From contig NZ_JAUSXN010000001.1 of assembly GCF_030816015.1 (NCBI RefSeq), positions 6,138,001-6,202,000 of the forward strand: a stretch of DNA of 64,000 nt, in the 5' to 3' direction. Shown here piece by piece: positions 32,752 to 39,786 of the stretch. Origin of the DNA: Pedobacter sp. W3I1 (GTDB lineage: Bacteria > Bacteroidota > Bacteroidia > Sphingobacteriales > Sphingobacteriaceae). Every line of letters begins with the position of its first letter. The stretch's first letter is position 1. The position numbers and the translations under genes are program-made. The notes beneath the pieces were generated by a model. The model was not told the DNA's origin. It did no database searches and worked only from the letters and a program-made list of their open reading frames with translations.

Positions 32752-33459
32752 ATGGTTAAAGAAGAACATAAGAAATGGTACAGCCCGAATTTAAGTGGCG
32801 AAATCGACATGCTCATCTTTGGTCACGGTGGTATCCCTATTCTACTGTTCCCGACAAGCATGGGTCGATATTTTGAAAATAAAGATTTCAAGTTAATAGA
32901 TTCTGTTGAGGGTTTTATTAACGAAGGAAAAATTAAGATCTATTGCCCGGATGGCGTTGACAAATTAAGCTGGTATAATAAAAGTATTCATCCCGCAGAC
33001 AGGGTTAAAAACCACATCTGGTACGACAAGTATTTATTGGAAGAGGTAGCGCCTTTGGCCAGGCACGAAACCGGGCACAGTAAAATCATTACTGCTGGCT
33101 GTAGCTTCGGCGGTTATCATGCAGCAAATTTTGCTTTCCGGCATCCGTGGTTGGTTAGCCATATGTTTAGCATGAGCGGCGCTTTCGATATTTCTGGTCA
33201 GCTGGAAGGCTTTTACAACGATGATGTTTATTTTAACAACCCGGTTGATTATCTGCTGAACAACAGTAACCCCGAGCTGCATTACATGAAAATTGTTTTG
33301 GGCACAACAGACCATGATATGTGCAGACCAGACAATGAGCGTTTGTCTGAAATCTTAAGTAAAAAGGGCATCGACCACTGGTTGGATATCAGGCAAAATG
33401 CCGATCACGATTGGCCCATCTGGAGAGAGATGTTTCCAGATTATATTGCACAGCTTTAG
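32752..33459 (+). CDS. Alpha/beta-hydrolase esterase, first gene of the amidoligase cluster
   Basis: A 235-residue cytoplasmic esterase-fold protein. The nucleophile elbow AGCSFGGYHAA carries S118; the catalytic His lies in NADHDWPIW near the C-terminus, and the acidic partner is probably in LGTTDHDMCRPD. It is distinct from the esterase on the other strand (different elbow and length). It is followed after 121 bases by the ATP-grasp gene on the same strand. In neighbourhoods with ATP-grasp and GCS2 ligases such esterases may release or remodel the product; that role is inferred. Confidence 0.88.
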   Translation: MVKEEHKKWYSPNLSGEIDMLIFGHGGIPILLFPTSMGRYFENKDFKLIDSVEGFINEGKIKIYCPDGVDKLSWYNKSIHPADRVKNHIWYDKYLLEEVAPLARHETGHSKIITAGCSFGGYHAANFAFRHPWLVSHMFSMSGAFDISGQLEGFYNDDVYFNNPVDYLLNNSNPELHYMKIVLGTTDHDMCRPDNERLSEILSKKGIDHWLDIRQNADHDWPIWREMFPDYIAQL

Positions 33460-33516
33460 TTTAGACCAAAGTCGGCAGTCTTAAGTCCCGAGTCGATTTA
33501 GGCTATAATTATCAAA

Positions 33517-33568
33517 CAATTAACCGATTAACCAGTTAAACAATTAACCGTAATGGTTAACAATTAAA
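33517..33568. repeat. 'CAATTAACC' short repeat tract
   Basis: Repeated words caattaaccg, gattaaccag and ttaaacaattaacc make an imperfect tandem tract ahead of the ATP-grasp gene. A matching tract occurs at 12739-12773, beside the tricorn-like gene's stop. Confidence 0.6.
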
Positions 33569-33580
33569 CTTAATATACCG

Positions 33581-34660
33581 ATGAAAAAAATAGGGATTTT
33601 ATTTGGACAGGAACGCTCTTTTCCTGAAGCCGTAATCGAAAGAATCAATCAAAAAGCAGAAAAAGGCATTACTGCCGAAGCTGTTAAAATCGACAAAATA
33701 TTTCAGAATGTGCCATTGGGTTATTCGGTAATTATCGACCGCATTTCGCAAGATGTACCATTCTATCGTGCATCGTTAAAAAATGCCGCAATTACCGGAA
33801 CTGCCGTAATCAACAACCCATTTTGGTGGAGCGCCGACGAAAAGTTTTTCAATAATGCCCTGGCCGAACAAATTGGTGTTCCCGTACCGAAAACAGCATT
33901 AATTCCATCTAGAGAACACCCTACAGGAACCACTGGAGAATCGTTTTCGAACCTAACCATGCCTTTAGATTGGGATGCCATTTTTGAATATACAGGGTTC
34001 CCGGCCTATATGAAACCTTACGATGGTGGTGGCTGGAGAGATGTTTATAAACTTCATGATAAAGAAGATTTTTTTGATAAACACAGCGGTACCCAACAAC
34101 TGGTAATGCTTTTGCAGGAAGAAATCATTTTTGAAGAATATTTCAGGTGTTATTGCATAGGTGGCAAATACGTTCGTATTATGCAGTATGATCCACGAAA
34201 TCCACATCATTTACGGTATGCAACTGAAGGTAAATCGCCCGATCCGAAATTGCTTAAAACTGTAGAAGAATACACCTTAAAACTATGTAAATATTTAGGA
34301 TACGATTTCAATACGGTTGAATTCGCGGTGCGTGATGGAGTGCCTATTGCGATCGATTTCTGTAACCCTGCCCCTGATGCTGATATTAAAAGCGTTGGTC
34401 AGGAAAATTTTGACTGGGTAGTAGAAACCACAGCAAATTATGCCATTGAAAGAGCAAAAACACAAAAAGACGGTCAGGATAATTTAACCTGGGGCGAATA
34501 CATTAAATCGTCGGTTGGTGGTAAACCGTTAATTGCAAAGGCTGCACCAAAGGTGGCTAAAACAGCCACACCAAAGAAAGCGACCGCAACAGAAAAGGCT
34601 AAAGCTGCAACAACAGAAAAAACAGCTGTAAAGCCTAAAAAAGCTGCAGCAAAAAAATAA
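33581..34660 (+). CDS. RimK-like ATP-grasp ligase with Lys/Ala-rich tail
   Basis: A 359-residue ATP-grasp enzyme, the class that joins a carboxylate to an amine or thiol through an acyl-phosphate. Visible parts: a preATP-grasp domain (1-90), K145 in AYMKPYDGGGWRDVY (ATP-binding Lys and glycine-rich loop 149-151), LLQEEIIFEEYFRCYCIGGKYVRI (base-binding and acceptor strand), and metal ligands E247, D259 and N262 in IDFCNPAPD. Residues 318-359 form a Lys/Ala/Thr/Pro-rich, histone-H1-like tail beyond the catalytic fold. Followed after 28 bases by the GCS2 ligase gene. The substrate is unknown. Confidence 0.9.
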   Translation: MKKIGILFGQERSFPEAVIERINQKAEKGITAEAVKIDKIFQNVPLGYSVIIDRISQDVPFYRASLKNAAITGTAVINNPFWWSADEKFFNNALAEQIGVPVPKTALIPSREHPTGTTGESFSNLTMPLDWDAIFEYTGFPAYMKPYDGGGWRDVYKLHDKEDFFDKHSGTQQLVMLLQEEIIFEEYFRCYCIGGKYVRIMQYDPRNPHHLRYATEGKSPDPKLLKTVEEYTLKLCKYLGYDFNTVEFAVRDGVPIAIDFCNPAPDADIKSVGQENFDWVVETTANYAIERAKTQKDGQDNLTWGEYIKSSVGGKPLIAKAAPKVAKTATPKKATATEKAKAATTEKTAVKPKKAAAKK

Positions 34661-34688
34661 TTGGGATTTAATTTTAATCAATATTAGG

Positions 34689-35789
34689 ATGAACGAGTTT
34701 ACGCTGGGCATAGAAGAAGAATACATGGTAATTGATCCCGTTACCAGAGAACTTACTTCTCACGACCAAAAAATTGTAGAGGCTGCGCAAAAGATTCACA
34801 AAGACCAGGTAAAGGCAGAAATGCACCAGGCTGTAGTAGAAGTTGGAACTGGCATTTGCAAAACCACCACCGAAGCACGTAAAGAGATTTCTCAATTGCG
34901 TTATACCGTATCGCAACTCGCCGGAGAACAAGGCTTAAGGATTGGAGCTGCTGGTACTCACCCTTTTTCACACTGGGAAAAGCAGTTAATTACAGAACAT
35001 CCCCGCTATAACGAGATTGTGAATGAACTGCAGGAAGCCGCACGTTCTAACCTCATTTTTGGTCTGCACGTACATGTAGGTTTCCAATCGCGCGAACTGG
35101 CCATTCATATCGCCAACCAGGTGAGGTATTTTTTACCACACGTTTTTGCTTTATCTACCAATTCTCCTTTCTGGGAATCGCGGAACACCGGTTACAAATC
35201 TTTCCGCACTAAAATTTTCGATAAATTTCCCCGTACCGGCATTCCTGATATTTTTAATAGCATAGAGGATTACGATAACTATGTAAAACTACTCATCAAA
35301 ACCAATTGCATGGATAATGCAAAAAAGATTTGGTGGGATATCCGTGTACATCCATTTTTTGATACGGTTGAATTCCGCATTTGCGATTGCCCGATGCTGA
35401 TTGATGAAACCATGGCTTTTACCGCCTTATTTCAGGCATTATGCGCCAAACTATATAAATTACGTTTGCAGAACATGGAATTTATCAGTTATTCGAGGGC
35501 GTTAATTAATGAGAACAAATGGCGGGCTGCACGTTATGGAATTGATGGGAACCTCATCGATTTTGGAAAAGAGATGGAAGTAAACTGCCGCAATCTTATT
35601 TTAGAATTATTGGATTTTGTAGATGATGTTGTGGATGATTTAGGTTGCCGTGATGACATTAATTACGTGCATAAAATTCTGGAACATGGCACGGGCGCAG
35701 ACCGGCAGTTGGCAGTTTACCAGCAAACTGGTAACTTTGAGGCGGTGGTAGATTACATTACTACTCAAACACTTATAGGCGCAAAGTAA
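34689..35789 (+). CDS. GCS2-type carboxylate-amine ligase (YbdK-like)
   Basis: A 366-residue member of the glutamate-cysteine ligase family 2 fold, which makes amide bonds with ATP through an acyl-phosphate. Typical blocks are TLGIEEEYMVIDP at the N-terminus, GTHPFSHWEK, LHVHVGFQSRELAIHIANQVR, STNSPFWESRNTGYKSFRTKIFDKFPRTGIP and WWDIRVHPFFDTVEFRICDCPM. Several Glu/His groups in these blocks bind two metals in relatives. The family includes YbdK and ligases of unknown substrate, so glutathione synthesis should not be assumed. It starts 28 bases after the ATP-grasp gene and ends 7 bases before the amidotransferase gene: clearly one operon. Confidence 0.95.
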   Translation: MNEFTLGIEEEYMVIDPVTRELTSHDQKIVEAAQKIHKDQVKAEMHQAVVEVGTGICKTTTEARKEISQLRYTVSQLAGEQGLRIGAAGTHPFSHWEKQLITEHPRYNEIVNELQEAARSNLIFGLHVHVGFQSRELAIHIANQVRYFLPHVFALSTNSPFWESRNTGYKSFRTKIFDKFPRTGIPDIFNSIEDYDNYVKLLIKTNCMDNAKKIWWDIRVHPFFDTVEFRICDCPMLIDETMAFTALFQALCAKLYKLRLQNMEFISYSRALINENKWRAARYGIDGNLIDFGKEMEVNCRNLILELLDFVDDVVDDLGCRDDINYVHKILEHGTGADRQLAVYQQTGNFEAVVDYITTQTLIGAK

Positions 35790-35796
35790 TTTTATA

Positions 35797-36621
35797 ATGG
35801 ATAAAAGTAGCTTAAAGGTGGCCGTTATTGACATGAATAACGGTGCACCTAATCAGGGGATGCGGGGGATTCAGGAAATTTTATCCCGTTTTAGAAACGA
35901 AAACAATATCGATTTAAGCTTTGATATTTTTGATTTAAGGCAAAAAGGTGAAATACCAGGCATCGGATATGATGCTTATATTTCTAGTGGTGGACCAGGA
36001 AGCCCGATTGAAAGTAAAGGAGAACAATGGGAAAACGATTTCTTCAATCTTTTGGACCAGATAGAAGCCTTTAACCATAAAAATGAAAGAAAAAAATATG
36101 CTTTTTTGATCTGCCATTCCTTCCAATTGGCTTGTAGAAAATATGAATTGGGCAACGTAACGGAAAGACGATCAAATGCTTTTGGTATTTTCCCGATTAC
36201 CTTAACTGAAGATGGAGAAAACGACGAAATTTTTAATGGCATTACTAACCCTTTCTTTTCTGTTGACAGCAGAGATTGGCAGGTGATCGAACCAGATTTT
36301 GCAGCTTTTGAAAGAAAAGGCGCAAAACTATTGGCCATTGAAAAAGAGCGCAAACATGTCGATTTAGAGCGATGCATGATGTCGATCCGCTTTTCTGATG
36401 AGATCATTGGCACACAGTTTCATCCAGAGGCCGATCCGGTAGGCATGAAAATGTATTTGCTTCAGGAAGAAAAGAAAAAAGCAATTGTTGATATGCATGG
36501 CGAACAAAAATACTTGGATATGTTAAACAGTTTAGACGATCCGGCAAGGATTGTGCTTACACAAAGCGTTATTTTACCTAATTTCTTACAAAAAGCAATT
36601 GGGAACTTGCAGGAAGTGTAA
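35797..36621 (+). CDS. Class I glutamine amidotransferase
   Basis: A 274-residue GATase-1 domain protein. Nucleophile C106 in FLICHSFQLA, and the H209/E211 pair in GTQFHPEADP, complete the catalytic triad, so it should release ammonia from glutamine (or cleave a gamma-glutamyl bond). The SGGPGSP loop (64-70) is the oxyanion strand. There is no synthase domain fused to it, so the ammonia-accepting partner must be another protein, presumably a ligase of this cluster. An alternative is a gamma-glutamyl hydrolase like PuuD that trims the product. Spacing of 7 bases to the GCS2 gene. Confidence 0.92.
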   Translation: MDKSSLKVAVIDMNNGAPNQGMRGIQEILSRFRNENNIDLSFDIFDLRQKGEIPGIGYDAYISSGGPGSPIESKGEQWENDFFNLLDQIEAFNHKNERKKYAFLICHSFQLACRKYELGNVTERRSNAFGIFPITLTEDGENDEIFNGITNPFFSVDSRDWQVIEPDFAAFERKGAKLLAIEKERKHVDLERCMMSIRFSDEIIGTQFHPEADPVGMKMYLLQEEKKKAIVDMHGEQKYLDMLNSLDDPARIVLTQSVILPNFLQKAIGNLQEV

Positions 36622-36648
36622 ACAAATGAGATTGTCATTCTGATCATT

Positions 36649-36762
36649 CGTCATTTCGACCGCAGTGGAGAACCCGAAGGCTCTGCGAAGCAAAATATTG
36701 CACAAAATAATTCAGAGATTTCTCTCCCGAAAGTTCGGGACTTTGCTTCAGTCGAAATGACG
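36649..36762. repeat. GTCATTTCGAC palindromic element within the amidoligase operon
   Basis: Starts cgtcatttcgaccgcagtgg and ends gcttcagtcgaaatgacg; outer arms CGTCATTTCGAC/GTCGAAATGACG are perfect over 12 bases. The interior includes 'gagatttctctcccgaaagt' with its own small palindromes. Other copies are at 40820-40900 and 49153-49236. Confidence 0.82.
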
Positions 36763-36791
36763 ATTTGGGCAACAAAAATCAAATAAAACTT

Positions 36792-37979
36792 ATGATACCT
36801 GCTCAACGCCAAAAATACAACCAACAATTTACGGGTGAGAAGTATAAAAACTTTCTTACTCAATTGCAAAGTGGCTACCCTCCAATTCCTTTCAGGGTTG
36901 CAGAAACCCCGGTGTTTATTCCGAAAGCACTAAAGGAAAAGTTAATTGCAGCAGGAGAAGAAATTATAAACCTGATTAAACAGCCAAACTTTAAAGCACT
37001 CACCCAAAAGGCGATCCCAAAAGACTGGAATGTGCCTAATGAAAATGATCAACCTCATTTTTTAACTTTCGATTTTGGTATTTGTAAAAATGAAGCAGGA
37101 GAACTTGTTCCCATGTTAATCGAAATGCAGGGATTTCCTTCCTTGTATGGCTTTCAGCATCATCTGGCCAAAACCTTTCAAACCAGTTTTGAAATCGGCC
37201 ATTCGGTAAATTATTTCTTAAATGGTTTTAATGAAGAACAGTACATTAGACTGCTGAAAGAAGTCATTATTGGCAAACACCTGCCAGAAGAGGTGGCGCT
37301 AATGGATGTAGATGCGCCCAACCAAAAAACAGCCATTGATTTTTTTGTAACCCAAAAACTGTTGGGCATTAAGATTTTGGCACTGGAAGACATTAAAAAA
37401 GTAGGCAAACAGCTCTTTTACGAAGAGGATGGCAAAAAGATTCAGTTAAAAAGAATTTACAACCGCCTTATTTTTGATGAGGTGGCCAATAATACTGAAA
37501 TTTTCAAAAATAGTTTTGACCCACGCGAAGAATTGGATATTGAATGGGTAACCCATCCAAACTGGTTTTATCGCATCAGCAAATACACTATGCCTTTCTT
37601 GAAAAGCGAATTTGTGCCCGAAACACGTTTTTTAAATGAAGTAATGGTTATCCCTAAAGATTTAGAAAATTACGTACTTAAGCCATTATTCTCTTTTGCT
37701 GGTATGGGTGTAATTATCGATATTACTGAATCAGATATCACCAAAATAAAAGATCCTGAAAACTGGATTTTGCAAAGAAAAGTGAGCTATGAGCCAGCAG
37801 TTAAGGCACCTGATGGCGGTGTAAAAGCCGAGATCAGAATGATGTACCTATGGCCCGATGGCGGCGAACCTCAGTTGTGCATTAACCTGGCCAGGTTAAG
37901 CAAAGGTAAAATGATCGGCGTTCGCTATAATGCAGATTTCGACTGGGTTGGTGGCACAGTTGGTTTTATGGAGGAATAA
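36792..37979 (+). CDS. ATP-grasp-like protein closing the amidoligase cluster
   Basis: A 395-residue cytoplasmic protein that I cannot assign to a named family. The C-terminal half has an ATP-grasp-like pattern: ENYVLKPLFSFAGMGVIIDI (Lys K297 followed by a glycine-rich loop), WILQRKVSYEPAV, and EIRMMYLWPDG...CINLARLS, where the final strand would carry metal-binding residues. The N-terminal 290 residues are unusual for a simple ATP-grasp enzyme. ATG 36792 is chosen, since an upstream TTG (36765) reads partly out of the repeat. The 170-base gap from the amidotransferase gene holds a palindromic repeat, so it may have its own promoter. Confidence 0.82.
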   Translation: MIPAQRQKYNQQFTGEKYKNFLTQLQSGYPPIPFRVAETPVFIPKALKEKLIAAGEEIINLIKQPNFKALTQKAIPKDWNVPNENDQPHFLTFDFGICKNEAGELVPMLIEMQGFPSLYGFQHHLAKTFQTSFEIGHSVNYFLNGFNEEQYIRLLKEVIIGKHLPEEVALMDVDAPNQKTAIDFFVTQKLLGIKILALEDIKKVGKQLFYEEDGKKIQLKRIYNRLIFDEVANNTEIFKNSFDPREELDIEWVTHPNWFYRISKYTMPFLKSEFVPETRFLNEVMVIPKDLENYVLKPLFSFAGMGVIIDITESDITKIKDPENWILQRKVSYEPAVKAPDGGVKAEIRMMYLWPDGGEPQLCINLARLSKGKMIGVRYNADFDWVGGTVGFMEE

Positions 37980-37986
37980 CTTTACT

Positions 37987-38132
37987 TTAACCGCAAAGCC
38001 CGCAGTGTTAAGGCGCTAAGGACACAAAGTATACTACAATGGCGACAAATTTATTTCACACATAAATGTAGCGTAAAATATCCGCCCTACTTGGCGCTTC
38101 TTAGCGAAATGCTTTGCATGCTTTGCGGTTAA
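37987..38132. repeat. 'TTAACCGCAAAG ... CTTTGCGGTTAA' inverted-repeat element, copy 2
   Basis: The outer arms ttaaccgcaaag and ctttgcggttaa are perfect over 12 bases, and 'ggcgcta'/'tggcgct' words lie inside. It fills the spacer between the ATP-grasp-like gene and the FeoB-associated peptide gene. Confidence 0.8.
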
Positions 38133-38191
38133 CTATTGATAGTACTCCAATATATTTACATTTAGCTGAACACCTTCCTCTTAAAACCCTT

Positions 38192-38199
38192 TATATTTG
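38192..38199 (+). promoter_or_regulatory. Candidate -7 promoter box (TATATTTG) for the Cys-rich peptide gene
   Basis: A perfect TAnnTTTG match ending only 4 bases before the ATG at 38204. If used, the transcript would start at or near the start codon, i.e. be leaderless or nearly so. Confidence 0.5.
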
Positions 38200-38203
38200 T
38201 GTC

Positions 38204-38362
38204 ATGGATATTCAAACGATTTTAGTCTTTTTACTTTTTGCGGTAGCACTGGTATATGTTGGCCGTTTGGTTTTTAAATCTTTACAGGTAAAAAAAGATG
38301 GATGTGGTGGTAATTGCAAATGTGGAGTAGATTTTTCCGATATTAAGCCCGTAAAAAAATAA
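38204..38362 (+). CDS. FeoB-associated Cys-rich membrane protein
   Basis: A 52-residue protein: one membrane segment (VFLLFAVALVYVGRLVF) then a short cytoplasmic tail KKDGCGGNCKCGVDF with three Cys. This matches the FeoB-associated Cys-rich membrane proteins, which usually follow feoB and may aid iron uptake. No feoB is in the window; a Crp/Fnr regulator gene follows by 12 bases. I choose ATG 38204 because the longer frame from 38114 runs through the 'ttaaccgc' repeat and lacks any family resemblance there. An alternative role as an electron-transfer or metal-sensing peptide cannot be excluded. Confidence 0.82.
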   Translation: MDIQTILVFLLFAVALVYVGRLVFKSLQVKKDGCGGNCKCGVDFSDIKPVKK

Positions 38363-38374
38363 CATCCTACCTCT

Positions 38375-38962
38375 ATGATTCATCAGTTCCAAAAATACTT
38401 ACAGGAAAAAATAGAGATAACTGATGAGCAGTTCGAAAGCATATCATCGGTTTTAAAGGTTAAAAAATTCGAGAAAAACGAAATAGTTCAATATACCGGC
38501 GATAATTTTAAACACGGATATTTTGTAGGCAAAGGCTTATTACGGGCATACTCAATTGATGCAAAAGGCAAAGAACACATCCTCCAGTTCGCCCCCGAAA
38601 ACTGGCTGGTTTCTGACCGTAACAACATGAACAATGAGCCATCAATATTTTTTATCGATGCCATCGAAGCAACCGAAGCCGTATTAATGCCCAACAATTT
38701 CATGGAAGAAGCTGCCAGACAAGTACCATGCTTACAGCCCATGCAAATCAAACTACTCAACAATTCGATCCGCTTTATGCAGAAGAGAATTAACATGTTA
38801 TTAAGTGCAACGGCGGAAGAAAGATACCTCGATTTTATTAAACTTTATCCTAACCTTACCCTACGCGTACCACAATGGATGATTGCATCTTATCTGGGCA
38901 TTACACCAGAATCGCTAAGCCGGGTAAGAAAAGAACTGGCCAATAAACACTTTAGGCCATAA
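38375..38962 (+). CDS. Crp/Fnr-family transcriptional regulator
   Basis: A 195-residue regulator with a cyclic-nucleotide-binding-like domain (about 20-120: FEKNEIVQYTGDNFKHGYFVGKGLLRAYSI) and a short C-terminal HTH_Crp domain (RYLDFIKLYPNLTLRVPQWMIASYLGITPESLSRVRKEL). There are no Cys residues in an FNR-like N-terminal cluster, so it is not an iron-sulphur oxygen sensor of the classic type. It is likely cotranscribed with the Cys-rich peptide gene and may regulate the adjacent yceI/pirin genes, which is inference. Confidence 0.93.
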   Translation: MIHQFQKYLQEKIEITDEQFESISSVLKVKKFEKNEIVQYTGDNFKHGYFVGKGLLRAYSIDAKGKEHILQFAPENWLVSDRNNMNNEPSIFFIDAIEATEAVLMPNNFMEEAARQVPCLQPMQIKLLNNSIRFMQKRINMLLSATAEERYLDFIKLYPNLTLRVPQWMIASYLGITPESLSRVRKELANKHFRP

Positions 38963-38966
38963 CGAA

Positions 38967-39097
38967 TTAGTGAATGATTGAGTTTTGAATGAGTGAATGG
39001 TTTAGCTAAATCCTAACATTCAATAATTCTATCATTTAAACATTCACTCAATCTGTCATTTAATAACTCAATCATTCTATTACTCTCTCATTCAATT
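38967..39097. repeat. 'AATGATTGAG / GAGTGAATG' short inverted-repeat tract
   Basis: Words gaatgattgagtt and aactcaatcattc are perfect inverted repeats at the two ends; gagtgaatg/cattcactc repeat between them. It fills the spacer between the crp/fnr-like gene and yceI and is unlike the other repeat families in the window. Confidence 0.65.
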
Positions 39098-39144
39098 ATT
39101 TCCCTTTCTTACCATACATCAATCTGTAGTAAAAACCTGTGCTG

Positions 39145-39152
39145 TACTTTTG
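39145..39152 (+). promoter_or_regulatory. Candidate -7 promoter box (TACTTTTG) for the yceI gene
   Basis: A perfect TAnnTTTG match 37 bases before the YceI ATG, giving a leader of about 30 bases. No clear -33 box. Confidence 0.5.
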
Positions 39153-39188
39153 TGTTGTAAATATTAAACATCTCAAAAAACAAAAGAT

Positions 39189-39719
39189 ATGGCAACTACA
39201 AAATGGACATTAGATCCAACCCACAGCGAATTACAATTTAAAGTAAAACACCTCATGATTACTACTGTAACCGGTAGTTTAAAATCTTTTTCAGCAGAAT
39301 TATCATCTGAAGGTGATGAATTTGAAAATGCAGAGATTTCTTTTAAAGGTGACATCGGTTCAATTGATACCGGAAATACAGATCGCGACAATCACTTAAA
39401 AAGTGGTGATTTTTTCGATGCCGAAAAATTTGCGCACATCGAATTCAAATCCAATTCAGTAGAAAAAGATGGTGACGATTATATCGTTAAAGGTGATTTA
39501 ACCATTAAAGGCGAAACTAAACCAGTAAAATTAACTGCAGAATTTGGTGGTATTGCTACCGATCCTTGGGGAAATACCAAAGCAGGGTTTACTTTAAGCG
39601 GAAAAATTAACCGTTCCGAATTCGGTTTAACCTGGAATGCTGCATTAGAAACTGGTGGTGTAATGGTAAGTGAAGAAGTTCGCATTTTAGGCGAATTACA
39701 GTTTGTTAAACAAGCATAG
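39189..39719 (+). CDS. YceI-family protein
   Basis: A 176-residue YceI-domain protein, an extended lipocalin-like barrel that holds a polyisoprenoid in structurally known members. The N-terminal WTLDPTHSELQFKVKHLMIT, the middle GDIGSIDTGNTDRDNHLKSGDFFDAEKF and the C-terminal INRSEFGLTWNAAL are the classic blocks. There is no signal peptide, so unlike E. coli YceI it is cytoplasmic. It precedes the pirin gene by 67 bases. A hairpin (39728-39748) lies between them. Confidence 0.96.
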   Translation: MATTKWTLDPTHSELQFKVKHLMITTVTGSLKSFSAELSSEGDEFENAEISFKGDIGSIDTGNTDRDNHLKSGDFFDAEKFAHIEFKSNSVEKDGDDYIVKGDLTIKGETKPVKLTAEFGGIATDPWGNTKAGFTLSGKINRSEFGLTWNAALETGGVMVSEEVRILGELQFVKQA

Positions 39720-39727
39720 CGCGTAGA

Positions 39728-39748
39728 GCTAAGCGTATGGCGGCACTA
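39728..39748. promoter_or_regulatory. Hairpin between yceI and pirin genes
   Basis: Arms GCTAAGCG and CGCTTAGC (8 bp, perfect) lie just past the yceI stop. No T-tract follows, so it could stabilise or process the yceI transcript rather than terminate it. Confidence 0.4.
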
Positions 39749-39786
39749 TGCGCTTAGCCCCATGCCTTATCTAATTATAAAAGGTA

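Noticed and set aside
34689..35789. Glutathione biosynthesis (GshA-type gamma-glutamylcysteine ligase)
   Set aside because: The fold family fits, but YbdK-like members have diverse or unknown substrates, and no glutathione synthetase is identifiable next to it.
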